DNA from: an uncultured Sphingomonadaceae bacterium
GTDB lineage: Bacteria > Pseudomonadota > Alphaproteobacteria > Sphingomonadales > Sphingomonadaceae
Length of the DNA stretch: 64,000 nt
Assembly: GCA_947495985.1 (NCBI GenBank)
Contig: CANMBD010000001.1
Coordinates: 186,001 to 250,000, forward strand
Reading direction: 5' to 3'
Both the position numbers and the translations under genes were made by a program. Positions 47,142 to 54,869 of this stretch are shown here, piece by piece. Position 1 is the first letter of the stretch. Every line of letters starts with the position of its first letter. The notes under the pieces were generated by a model. It was given only the letters and a program-made list of their open reading frames with translations, did not search any database and was not told the origin of the DNA.

Positions 47142-47142
47142 C

Positions 47143-47268
47143 CTAGTTTATCGCGTCTTCACCCGCGCGGCCGACCGATTCAATATCCTGTCCGACGCCC
47201 TGAACCGTATTACAGGCCGCGAGCACGAGGGTTGATGAAATAATCAATGATGCCAAAATCTTGCGCAT
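47143..47268 (-). CDS. Entericidin-like mini-lipoprotein, copy 1
   Basis: The 41-residue lipoprotein MRKILASLIISSTLVLAACN carries lipobox LAAC (Cys19), leaving a 23-residue mature peptide with NTVQGVGQDIESVGRAG. This matches the entericidin A/B family, whose Escherichia coli members form a small lipoprotein pair linked to stationary-phase lysis. A CAGGAG ribosome site is 9 bases before the ATG. It is about 30/41 identical to the next gene upstream on the same strand. It is too short for most ORF cutoffs. Confidence 0.88.
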   Translation of the reverse strand: MRKILASLIISSTLVLAACNTVQGVGQDIESVGRAGEDAIN

Positions 47269-47291
47269 GGTAATTCTCCTGATGGAATGGA

Positions 47292-47417
47292 TTAATCGAT
47301 CGCCCGCTCGCCAGCACGGCCAACGGATTTGATATCGTCCCCAACACCTTGCACAGTGTTGCACGCGCCCAGCAAAAGCGCCGATGAGAGGGCAATAGAA
47401 GCGATTATTTTGCGCAT
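47292..47417 (-). CDS. Entericidin-like mini-lipoprotein, copy 2
   Basis: I read this 41-residue gene from the minus strand: MRKIIASIALSSALLLGACN, then TVQGVGDDIKSVGRAGERAID and TAA. The lipobox is LGAC (Cys19). It differs from copy 1 mainly in the signal peptide and two charged positions (Gln/Asp, Glu/Lys). The ribosome site AGGAG lies wholly inside a strong hairpin (47421-47461), unlike copy 1. The two copies are 23 bp apart, so a single mRNA may cover both. Confidence 0.85.
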   Translation of the reverse strand: MRKIIASIALSSALLLGACNTVQGVGDDIKSVGRAGERAID

Positions 47418-47420
47418 AAG

Positions 47421-47461
47421 GTAACTCCTGATCCTGCGTTTTCAGCAGAATCAGGAGTTAC
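47421..47461 (-). promoter_or_regulatory. Hairpin sequestering the ribosome-binding site of mini-lipoprotein copy 2
   Basis: On the minus strand a 17 nt arm (47461-47445) pairs with 47437-47421 through 16 Watson-Crick pairs and one U-G pair, with a 7 nt loop (TGAAAAC). The AGGAG (47429-47425) at the ideal distance from the ATG at 47417 is within the 3' arm. No T-run follows (the next bases are CTT then ATG), so it is not a normal terminator. It is a candidate for translational control, for example an RNA thermometer or trans-RNA target, downstream of the ZnuD-like gene. Confidence 0.7.
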
Positions 47462-47472
47462 CCCGATTCCGG

Positions 47473-49599
47473 CTAAAAACTAAATTTCGCGCTGATACGA
47501 ATATCACGACCTGCCAGCGGTACAAAATCTTTCGTGAACGAGGCATGACGACGCGCATTCACATCAAAGATATTATTGGCGGATGCGAGTAACGTTACAC
47601 CGCCATCTTTGCCCAAAGGCCGCCATGCAGCGGAGGCATTGACCATCGTGAAACTGTCGGTTGGTGTTTCAAAGGTCGAAACGCGATTTTGGCTGTCTGA
47701 CCATTCCAGTTCTGCCCGCAGATCGAGAGAATCGCTCTGGGCTCCAATTCCGCCGAGCAGCCGCAAGGGCGGGATCCGTGGAACGGGGCCGCCGCCATCC
47801 TTGATTTTCGCGCGGACATAGTCGGCAACCCCGTCGGTGACGAAAGCAAATCCGCCTGCACGGGCGACAACGAAGGACGCTGAGGCTTCAAAGCCATAAT
47901 AGGTCGCATCTTCTTGAAAGAATTGGAAAACCGGCAAACCATCTTCTTCTTCGCCGGTTTCCGTTTCAAAGATATAATCATCAAAACTGTTGGCATAAAC
48001 GGTCGCGCTGAGCTGGATATCTTCGGAATTCCAGCGGGCATAAAGCTCTCCGCCCCAGCTTTTTTCGGTGGTGAAATTGGGGTTACCAATTTCAAACGCC
48101 TGCGTGGCAATGTGCGGGCCATCGGACAGCAGTTCTTCCGCCGATGGCGCACGTTCCGAGCGGGAGAGATTGACGCCCAGTCTGAGACCATTGTCATCAG
48201 GGGCATAGGCAAAGCCCAATGCGCCAGAGAAGCTGTCGAAACTGCGATCAAAATTGACAATGCTGGACTCGATATCGGTATGATCGAACCGGGCTGCCGC
48301 CTCGACCTCGAAATTGCCGAGATCAATTTCCTGCACAGTGAACAGGGCCCAGCTTTCAATGCTATTCTTGGGCACGAAGGCTTCGGCGCCAATCGCGTTG
48401 AAATCGCGAACCAAAAGCTGCGTACCGATTACACCGCGCCAGCCATTCCGTTCGTTTTGAACCAGTTCGGCCCGGGCTTCGATGCCTTCCACCTCAAAAA
48501 CGGTGCCAACTTCATCGCCTTCAAATTCGGTATGTTCATAGTCGGAATAGCCGGCGCGCAGATTCAGTGATTCAAAGAAACCATCGCCCAGATTAACCCC
48601 GGCACGAAGATCAACACGGATCTGTTCGAGGCCGATGGTCACTGGACCTTCTTCTTCCTCTTCTTCACCGTCGTCATCCCCATCTTCATGGGCATGTTCC
48701 GCGCCGGGGCGGGAGGGGACGCCATAATCTGTGTCATAATAGCTGACCGAAAAGCCGATATTGCCGCCTTCTGTAATATAGGCAAGGCCGGTAGAGGCAT
48801 TGATGGTTTCGCTAGCGGTGTTGAACACCGTTCCCCGCTGATCGGCGGTTTCAGCCAATTCAGCGGCTTCATCAAGATTACCCTCTTCCGTCTCCTCAGC
48901 TACTTGCTCCAGCACTTCGCTGCGCAGTTCCGGAGCCAGAACAAAGCCGGAGATGTCGAGGTCATCGGTATTGCGGTAGCTGCCGTTAATATGGAAAACC
49001 AGAGAGTCGGTCAGCGGCACGTCCAGAGATCCACCGACGCTCCAGTCATCGGCCGCACTGCCAAAGCCGCCGACGGCATCGAGGTGAAAGGCTTCATCAG
49101 GGACATCGCGAGGGATCCGCTTGTCGATGACGTTGACCGCGCCGCCGATTGCATCGCCACCAAATAGCAGCACCGCCGGCCCGCGCAGGACTTCAACACT
49201 CTGAGCGGTCAGCGGATCAATGGTCACTGCATGGTCGACCGAGGTATTGGAAGCGTCCAGCGTTCCAATACCATCGGTCAACACCCGGACTCGCGGTCCT
49301 TGAAAACCGCGCAGTACCGGTCGGGAGGATCCAGGGGCAAAGCTGGTCGATGAGACACCGGGCAATTTGGTCAGACTGTCACCAATCTGGCCGCGCAAAT
49401 CCTGCGTCAACTGATCACCGGTCAACACGGATGTCCCCGCCAATATGTCAATCCGGTCGACATAGGGCGCGGTTACAACAATCGCATCGTCATTATGAAA
49501 ATCATCACCGGTTTCTGTCTGTTGAGCAGACTGGGCGAATGCCGGGGAAGCAGGCAATAATATGATAGCGGCGGAGGTCAGAAACTTGTGATGGGACAC
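47473..49599 (-). CDS. ZnuD-like TonB-dependent receptor (zinc or related metal)
   Basis: The 708-residue outer-membrane protein has a signal peptide, TonB-box-like DAIVVTAPYVDR, a plug with LTKLPGVSSTSFAPGSSRPV, LRGFQGPRVRVLTDGIG and DHAVTIDPLTAQSVEVLRG, and a barrel ending in IRISAKFSF. The plug matches the ZnuD zinc receptor group. An extracellular-looking loop near residues 297-320 is His/Asp/Glu-rich (AEHAHEDGDDDGEEEEEE), a plausible metal-collecting segment. The start is a GTG at 49599 with an AGAGAAGAG ribosome site. A dyad upstream may be a Zur site. The mini-lipoproteins follow downstream. Confidence 0.88.
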   Translation of the reverse strand: MSHHKFLTSAAIILLPASPAFAQSAQQTETGDDFHNDDAIVVTAPYVDRIDILAGTSVLTGDQLTQDLRGQIGDSLTKLPGVSSTSFAPGSSRPVLRGFQGPRVRVLTDGIGTLDASNTSVDHAVTIDPLTAQSVEVLRGPAVLLFGGDAIGGAVNVIDKRIPRDVPDEAFHLDAVGGFGSAADDWSVGGSLDVPLTDSLVFHINGSYRNTDDLDISGFVLAPELRSEVLEQVAEETEEGNLDEAAELAETADQRGTVFNTASETINASTGLAYITEGGNIGFSVSYYDTDYGVPSRPGAEHAHEDGDDDGEEEEEEGPVTIGLEQIRVDLRAGVNLGDGFFESLNLRAGYSDYEHTEFEGDEVGTVFEVEGIEARAELVQNERNGWRGVIGTQLLVRDFNAIGAEAFVPKNSIESWALFTVQEIDLGNFEVEAAARFDHTDIESSIVNFDRSFDSFSGALGFAYAPDDNGLRLGVNLSRSERAPSAEELLSDGPHIATQAFEIGNPNFTTEKSWGGELYARWNSEDIQLSATVYANSFDDYIFETETGEEEDGLPVFQFFQEDATYYGFEASASFVVARAGGFAFVTDGVADYVRAKIKDGGGPVPRIPPLRLLGGIGAQSDSLDLRAELEWSDSQNRVSTFETPTDSFTMVNASAAWRPLGKDGGVTLLASANNIFDVNARRHASFTKDFVPLAGRDIRISAKFSF

Positions 49600-49646
49600 G
49601 GATTACTCTTCTCTAATTTTGGGGTCTGATGACGATGCAGTTAGAA

Positions 49647-49669
49647 GAAATGATATGATATATCAATTC
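49647..49669. promoter_or_regulatory. AT-rich dyad, candidate Zur/Fur-type operator
   Basis: GAAATGATAT (49647-49656) faces ATATCAATTC (49660-49669) across GAT, with a single mismatch. It is centred about 59 bp upstream of the ZnuD-like receptor start. Metal-responsive Zur sites in alphaproteobacteria are AT-rich dyads of similar size, so Zur control fits the gene, but the match to a published consensus is not exact. Confidence 0.45.
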
Positions 49670-49693
49670 TAAAAAGCCGAATTCGCAAAAGTG

Positions 49694-49710
49694 ATGTAAA
49701 TTTGTTACAT
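49694..49710. promoter_or_regulatory. ATGTAA-N5-TTACAT dyad before the VOC gene
   Basis: A perfect 6 bp dyad with a 5 bp spacer sits 28 bp upstream of the VOC-family start and between the divergent receptor and VOC genes. It could be an operator for either gene. No regulator can be named from the sequence. Confidence 0.35.
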
Positions 49711-49737
49711 TATGGCTTTCTGGTGAGGAGAGGAAAT

Positions 49738-50199
49738 ATGACCCAATGGAAAGAAGACGGCTATCATAGCGTCACCGCTTACCTGACTGTCGATGATGCG
49801 GCGGCGGCAATCGATTTTTACAAAGCAGCCTTTGGCGCAGAGGAAGTCATGCGCATGCCGATGGGCGACAAGATCGGCCATGCGGATATTTTAGTCGGTG
49901 ATAGCCACATCATGCTGGCCGACGAGTTTCCCGATATGGACAAGCTTGGTCCCAAGGCGAGGGGCGGCGCTACCAGCAGCCTGATGATCTATGTCGAGAA
50001 TGCTGATGCCGCTTTTGATCAGGCGGTTGCGGCGGGTGCGACCGCAATCCGGCCGGTGGAAGATCAGTTTTACGGTGATCGTTCCGGCTGGGTGAAAGAT
50101 CCGTTCGGCCATGAATGGACCTTGTCCACGCATATTGAAGATGTCAGTCCGGAAGAAATGAACCGCCGAATGACAGAGATGATGGCCGAAGGGGCTTAG
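49738..50199 (+). CDS. Glyoxalase/bleomycin-resistance (VOC) family protein, PhnB type
   Basis: I start at the ATG at 49738 (MTQWKEDGYHSVTAYLTVDD) with GAGGAGAGG upstream; the frame is open 12 codons further up. The 153-residue protein has two beta-alpha-beta-beta-beta units: ITAYLTVDDAAAAIDFY-type N-half, GHADILVGDSHIMLADE, then VENADAAFDQAVAAGA, YGDRSGWVKDPFGHEWTL. PhnB-like VOC proteins bind a metal or small molecule, often without known activity. It is divergent from the ZnuD-like receptor. Confidence 0.9.
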   Translation: MTQWKEDGYHSVTAYLTVDDAAAAIDFYKAAFGAEEVMRMPMGDKIGHADILVGDSHIMLADEFPDMDKLGPKARGGATSSLMIYVENADAAFDQAVAAGATAIRPVEDQFYGDRSGWVKDPFGHEWTLSTHIEDVSPEEMNRRMTEMMAEGA

Positions 50200-50225
50200 T
50201 CAGCGAAGCGGCTTGATCGGATAGC

Positions 50226-50303
50226 CGTCATTCCAGCGCAAGCTGGAATCTCCCCAAGTTTGGGCATACCCAAAAGGAGATTCCAGCTTGCGCTGGAATG
50301 ACG
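50226..50303. repeat. Nested palindromic repeat upstream of purT
   Basis: A 28 nt arm (50226-50253) recurs as its exact reverse complement at 50276-50303. Each arm contains its own hairpin, ATTCCAGC-GCAA-GCTGGAAT and ATTCCAGC-TTGC-GCTGGAAT. A third hairpin, TTTGGG/CCCAAA, lies in the 22 nt centre. The ATTCCAGC/GCTGGAAT sequence is a well-known dispersed repeat motif in proteobacterial genomes. It ends 19 bp before the purT ATG, so it would be in the purT leader. Confidence 0.88.
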
Positions 50304-50322
50304 ATATTTTCATAAGGCCTTC

Positions 50323-51513
50323 ATGACCTTCACTAAAAAAATCCTGCTGCTCGGTTCCGGCGAACTGGGTCGCGAATTTGTTATATCTGCGAAACGTCTC
50401 GGCGCCTACGTGATCGCCTGTGATGCCTATGCTGCTGCGCCAGCGATGCAGGTTGCCGATGCGCATGAAGTATTCTCGATGCTCGATGGAGAAAAGCTGC
50501 GTGCCGCGATCGCAAAGCATCAGCCTGATCTGATCGTTCCAGAGGTTGAGGCGATCCGCACTGAAATTCTTGCCGAAGTGGAGGCGGAAGGCTTCAACGT
50601 TGTGCCTTCTGCCCGCGCGACCCAGCTAACGATGAACCGCGATGCCATTCGTGATGTTGCAGCCCAAGAGTTAGGTCTAACCACCTCGCGCTATCATTAC
50701 GCCGAGAGCTTTGCCGAAGTGCAGGCCGCTGCCGATGATATCGGCCTGCCGCTGGTCATCAAGCCGGTGATGTCGTCCTCCGGGAAGGGGCAAAGCAAGG
50801 TGGAGAGTGCCGATGCTCTGGAAACTGCCTGGAATTACGCCGTCGACAATATGCGCGGCGATCGCGCGCGGGTGATTGTCGAGCAGTTTATCGACTTTGA
50901 CTATGAAATCACCCTGCTGACAATCCGGACAGTTGAGGGTGTGCTGTTCTGCCCGCCCATTGGCCATCGTCAGGAACGCGGCGATTATCAGGAAAGCTGG
51001 CAACCGGCGGCGATGACGGACGATGCGCTTGCAACTGCACAAGATATGGCGCGCAAGGTCGTCGATAATCTCGCCGGAGACGGAAAGGGATGGGGCCTGT
51101 TCGGCGTCGAGTTTTTTGTTACCAAAGAAGGCGAAGTGATTTTCTCCGAACTCAGTCCGCGCCCCCATGATACCGGAATGGTTACGCTCATCGGGCAAAG
51201 CCTCACCGAATTTGATCTCCACGCCCGCGCCATCATGGGATTGCCAATCCCGCACATTGCCCTGACCGCACCAGCCAGCGCTAGCACCGTCATTTTGGCG
51301 AACCGGGACAGCGATGACTTTGCATTCACCGGCGTCGTTAATGCCTTGGCAATGGGCAGCGAAGGTGCCGAGGTGGATGTGCGCCTGTTCGGCAAGCCGG
51401 TCACACGGCCCTATCGGCGCATGGGCGTAGCGCTGGCAACTGGCGCTGACACGGACACTGCCCGGGCGCTTGCGAAAAATGCCGCTGATGCGGTCGGGAT
51501 TGAATATCGGTAA
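50323..51513 (+). CDS. purT: Formate-dependent phosphoribosylglycinamide formyltransferase PurT
   Basis: PurT uses formate and ATP to make formyl-GAR, replacing the folate-dependent PurN step. The 396-residue ATP-grasp protein has LLLGSGELGREFVISAKRLG, VIKPVMSSSGKGQSKV, GDYQESWQPAAM and FSELSPRPHDTGMVTL. Length and motifs are normal. It has its own leader containing the palindromic repeat. Confidence 0.96.
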   Translation: MTFTKKILLLGSGELGREFVISAKRLGAYVIACDAYAAAPAMQVADAHEVFSMLDGEKLRAAIAKHQPDLIVPEVEAIRTEILAEVEAEGFNVVPSARATQLTMNRDAIRDVAAQELGLTTSRYHYAESFAEVQAAADDIGLPLVIKPVMSSSGKGQSKVESADALETAWNYAVDNMRGDRARVIVEQFIDFDYEITLLTIRTVEGVLFCPPIGHRQERGDYQESWQPAAMTDDALATAQDMARKVVDNLAGDGKGWGLFGVEFFVTKEGEVIFSELSPRPHDTGMVTLIGQSLTEFDLHARAIMGLPIPHIALTAPASASTVILANRDSDDFAFTGVVNALAMGSEGAEVDVRLFGKPVTRPYRRMGVALATGADTDTARALAKNAADAVGIEYR

Positions 51514-51601
51514 ATTAAAAATGCTGGTTGACATTATCTGCCGCTGATCGCTGATAGGCAGCCACAAAACGCACAGCTAAAATCAATAGAAAGCCTCATT
51601 C

Positions 51602-52303
51602 ATGACCGCTGAATATATTCTCTACGGATCGCCACTATCGCCTTTTCAACGCAAGACAGAGGCGGTTCTGGCGCTTAAGGGGCTCGACTATGATTGTGTG
51701 GCGATCAATATCATGGCGATGCCGGACTGGTATCTGGAAATCAGTCCATTGGCCCGGATTCCGGCCTTGCGCGACATGTCTATTGGAACCGAGGGAACGG
51801 CTGGTACAATTGCGGACAGCTCCGCCATGTGCGGCTATCTGGAAAAGAAATGTCCGCAGCCTGCCGCTTATCCAAACGATCCTTTCCTATATGGTCGCGC
51901 TTTGTGGCTGGAGGAATATGCCGATAGTGTGCTGGCCATGAACGGCGGCGGCGGCGTGTTCCGGCCGATTATTTTTGCCGCGATGACCGGCGGAGAACCG
52001 GATCTGGAGACCGCGCGCAAGACTTGGAACGAAAAATTGCCGCCGCTTTGGGACTATCTCGAAGGGCAATTGGACGGCAAAAAATATTTCCTTGGGGATC
52101 AACTCTCCATCGCCGATATTTCTATCGCCGCGCAATTGATGCAGACGGATTTGATTGCCGGACCTCCTGATGCAGCCAGATGGCCCGCGCTAGCGGAATT
52201 CTTGACTGCAATGAATGCACATGATGTTTTTCAGCGCAATCTGAGCGCTTGCCAAAAAATGTTAGCGAAGATGGTTCCGGAGAAATTTGATCTGGCAGCC
52301 TGA
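51602..52303 (+). CDS. Glutathione S-transferase family protein
   Basis: The 233-residue protein has a thioredoxin-like N-domain (YGSPLSPFQRKTEAVLALKG, with a Ser near the glutathione site) and NPLARIPALRD-like SPLARIPALRDMS, IADSSAMCGYLEKK, and a helical C-domain ending LAEFLTAMNAHDVFQRNLSA, with the N-capping LSIADISIAAQLMQ motif. The substrate is unknown. It stands alone between purT and the M3 peptidase. Confidence 0.88.
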   Translation: MTAEYILYGSPLSPFQRKTEAVLALKGLDYDCVAINIMAMPDWYLEISPLARIPALRDMSIGTEGTAGTIADSSAMCGYLEKKCPQPAAYPNDPFLYGRALWLEEYADSVLAMNGGGGVFRPIIFAAMTGGEPDLETARKTWNEKLPPLWDYLEGQLDGKKYFLGDQLSIADISIAAQLMQTDLIAGPPDAARWPALAEFLTAMNAHDVFQRNLSACQKMLAKMVPEKFDLAA

Positions 52304-52480
52304 TGGACAGTTGCCGTCGTTCATCGATGGCTAAGTGCCTTTCGTCTAAAACATGATTTCAAACGCAACCTTTTTTGCCTTTGGTGCACGGTTATTATAA
52401 CGGGGTATCAAGTGTAAGAAAGCGTGGCGTATTTTGTCCCGAACGGGGGCGAGATATCCCGTCTATTGGAGAGATATATT

Positions 52481-54721
52481 ATGCGATTTTCAGTTTCCAG
52501 CCGCAAATTTTTTCTGGGCGTGTCGACTGCTGCCTTGCTTGGTTTTGGCGGCAGCCCCGCTATGGCAGCGCAAACAACAGCAGAACTCAACAGGATGAGT
52601 GCCAATGGAAATAGCGGCATGAAGAAAACGTCGGACGATGCAGCTGAAAATACAATTCTGCAGGAATGGACCGGGCCATATGACGGCGTGCCGCCGTGGG
52701 ATGAAGTGAAGGTGTCGGACTTCCCCGGCGCCTTCCAGACACTGATGGATGAAGGGAAGAAAGAGGCTGACGCCATTCTTTCCAAACCTGAACAGGCGAC
52801 GTTTGACAATTTCATGGTGCCCTGGGAATTGGCCGGTTCCAAGGCCAACGAAGTGTTCGCATTGTGGGGTGTCCATTCAAGCAACCTGTCCAATGAAGAG
52901 GTTCGCAAGGTTCAGGGCGAATGGCTACCGAAAATTTCGGCTTTTTACAACGAGATCCAGCTCGACCCGCGCCTTTTTCGGAAAACCAAAGAAGTCTATG
53001 ACAATCTCGAAAATTCCGGTTTGAACGCCCAGCAGAAGCGGCTGGTGACGCGGCAGTATGAATCACTGGTCCGCAACGGCGCTGAGCTGGAGGGCGAAGA
53101 CAAGCAGGAGCTTATCCGCCTCAACACGGAACTGTCGAAGGCATTTAACGAGTTTTCAAACAAGGTGCTCGCGGACGAGGAAACCTATATTTACCTGACC
53201 GATGAAGCTGAGCTTGCAGGGCTTCCTGACAGCTTTATTGCTTCCATCAAGACCGCAGCCGAAGCACAGGAAAAGGAAGGCTGGGCGCTGAAGAACACCC
53301 GTTCGGTGATGCAGCCCTTCCTGCAGAATTCGACCCGACGCGATCTCCGCGAGAAAGTCTATATGGCCTATATCAATCGTGGCGATAATGCGGATGCGAA
53401 CGACACCAACATGACGATAGCGAAGATTCTGAAGCTGCGTGCTGATCGCGCCAAGCTGCTCGGATTTGACAGCCATGCCCACTACCGCATGGCCGACACC
53501 ATGGCACAGACGCCCGATACTGCCATGGAGCTGATGATGAAGGTCTGGCCTGCCGCTGTTGGCCGGGTGAAGGAAGAAGTCGCCGATATGCAGGAAGTGG
53601 CCGATGCAGAGGGCGCTGGCATCACCATCGAGCCGTGGGATTATCGTTTCTATGCGGAAAAGGTCCGGAAGGCGAAATATGATCTCGATGAAGCCGAGAT
53701 CAAACCCTATTTCAAGCTCGACAATATGGTCGACGCGATGTTCGACATGGCGAGCAAGCTCTACGGCATGACCTTCACCGAAAATACCGGCAGTGTTCCG
53801 GTGTTCGAACCGCAGGTCAGAACATTCGAAGTCAAGCGCGGCGACAAGCTGATCGGCGTGTTCTATCTCGACAATTTTGCGCGTGAGGGCAAACGGTCCG
53901 GCGCATGGATGACGACTTATCGAAGCCAATATAGTCTCGGTGGTAAAAACCGCTACATCTTCGCCTCGAACAACAATAACTTCGTGCCGGGTGGCGACGG
54001 CAAGCCGACGCTGATCAGCCTGGATGATGCTACCACGCTGTTCCATGAATTCGGCCATGCATTGCATTATTTCAACTATGACATCACCTATCCAGGCTTT
54101 GGCGGCACGCCGCGCGATTTCGTGGAATATCCCAGTCAGGTGCATGAGAATTGGTTGCTGACGCGCCATATTCTCGATAACTATGCGAAGCATGTCGAAA
54201 CCGGTGAGCCGATGCCACAGGAGCTGGTCGACAAGATTGAAAAGTCGAAAACCTTCAACGAAGGCTTTTCAACGGTGGAATATCTGTCCAGCGCGATTGT
54301 CGACATGAAATTGCACAACCGCGCCGAGCCGGTCACGGACCCGGATGCGTTTGAGCGCGAAACGCTCACCGAGATCGGCATGCCGCGCGAGATCGTGATG
54401 CGCCACCGGTTGCCGCAGTTTAATCACCTGTTCTCGTCTGACGCCTATTCGGCTGGCTATTACAGCTATCTCTGGTCGGAAACCATGGACGCGGACACCT
54501 GGGCGGCCTTTGAAGAAGCGGGCAATGTCTGGGATCCCGAAGTGGCCGAGCGTTATCGTTCGATCATTTTGGCGACAGGCAATGAAACGGACCGCAAGGA
54601 AGCGTATCGCAAATTCCGCGGCCGTGACCCTGAGGTCAAATATATCCTCAAGAAACGCGGCTTCCCGGTTCCCGGAGAAACGGCAGAAGTAAGTGGCGGC
54701 GAGAGCAGCGGTAACGACTAA
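52481..54721 (+). CDS. Exported M3-family zinc metallopeptidase (Dcp/oligopeptidase A type)
   Basis: I start at the ATG at 52481 (MRFSVSSRKFFLGV) because it begins a signal peptide and follows TTGGAGAG; the frame is open 19 codons earlier. The 746-residue peptidase has the zinc motif HEFGHALH near residue 522 and the distal Glu region NEGFSTVEYLSSAIVDM. The ends match thimet/Dcp-type enzymes that cut short peptides; here it should act in the periplasm. It is followed by a good terminator. Confidence 0.93.
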   Translation: MRFSVSSRKFFLGVSTAALLGFGGSPAMAAQTTAELNRMSANGNSGMKKTSDDAAENTILQEWTGPYDGVPPWDEVKVSDFPGAFQTLMDEGKKEADAILSKPEQATFDNFMVPWELAGSKANEVFALWGVHSSNLSNEEVRKVQGEWLPKISAFYNEIQLDPRLFRKTKEVYDNLENSGLNAQQKRLVTRQYESLVRNGAELEGEDKQELIRLNTELSKAFNEFSNKVLADEETYIYLTDEAELAGLPDSFIASIKTAAEAQEKEGWALKNTRSVMQPFLQNSTRRDLREKVYMAYINRGDNADANDTNMTIAKILKLRADRAKLLGFDSHAHYRMADTMAQTPDTAMELMMKVWPAAVGRVKEEVADMQEVADAEGAGITIEPWDYRFYAEKVRKAKYDLDEAEIKPYFKLDNMVDAMFDMASKLYGMTFTENTGSVPVFEPQVRTFEVKRGDKLIGVFYLDNFAREGKRSGAWMTTYRSQYSLGGKNRYIFASNNNNFVPGGDGKPTLISLDDATTLFHEFGHALHYFNYDITYPGFGGTPRDFVEYPSQVHENWLLTRHILDNYAKHVETGEPMPQELVDKIEKSKTFNEGFSTVEYLSSAIVDMKLHNRAEPVTDPDAFERETLTEIGMPREIVMRHRLPQFNHLFSSDAYSAGYYSYLWSETMDADTWAAFEEAGNVWDPEVAERYRSIILATGNETDRKEAYRKFRGRDPEVKYILKKRGFPVPGETAEVSGGESSGND

Positions 54722-54750
54722 ATCACATCGCCTTCAGCTAAAGATTGTAG

Positions 54751-54784
54751 CGCGCCGGCCCGAAAGGGCTGGCGCGTTTTTCTT
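54751..54784 (+). terminator. Rho-independent terminator after the M3 peptidase
   Basis: An 11 bp stem (CGCGCCGGCCC with GGGCTGGCGCG, one G-T pair) has a stable GAAA loop and is followed by TTTTTCTT. It starts 30 bp after the stop. Confidence 0.92.
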
Positions 54785-54869
54785 GTCCGTCGGTGCATCG
54801 CTGCGCCCTTGACGTCGCTGTATGTGCCTGACAGGTTTTCGATTAAAACTTATGAGAGGATTTCAAATC

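Noticed and set aside
47421..47461. Intrinsic terminator for the ZnuD-like gene
   Set aside because: The stem is strong but is followed by CTT-ATG with no T-run, and it contains a start-proximal AGGAG; a regulatory leader fits better, though factor-dependent termination cannot be excluded.
50677..51567. 296-codon minus ORF opposite purT
   Set aside because: Antisense to a complete ATP-grasp gene; no start context or homology.
53156..54193. 345-codon minus ORF opposite the M3 peptidase
   Set aside because: A long shadow from GC-biased third positions. The sense strand encodes intact HEFGH zinc motifs; the antisense protein has no recognisable pattern.
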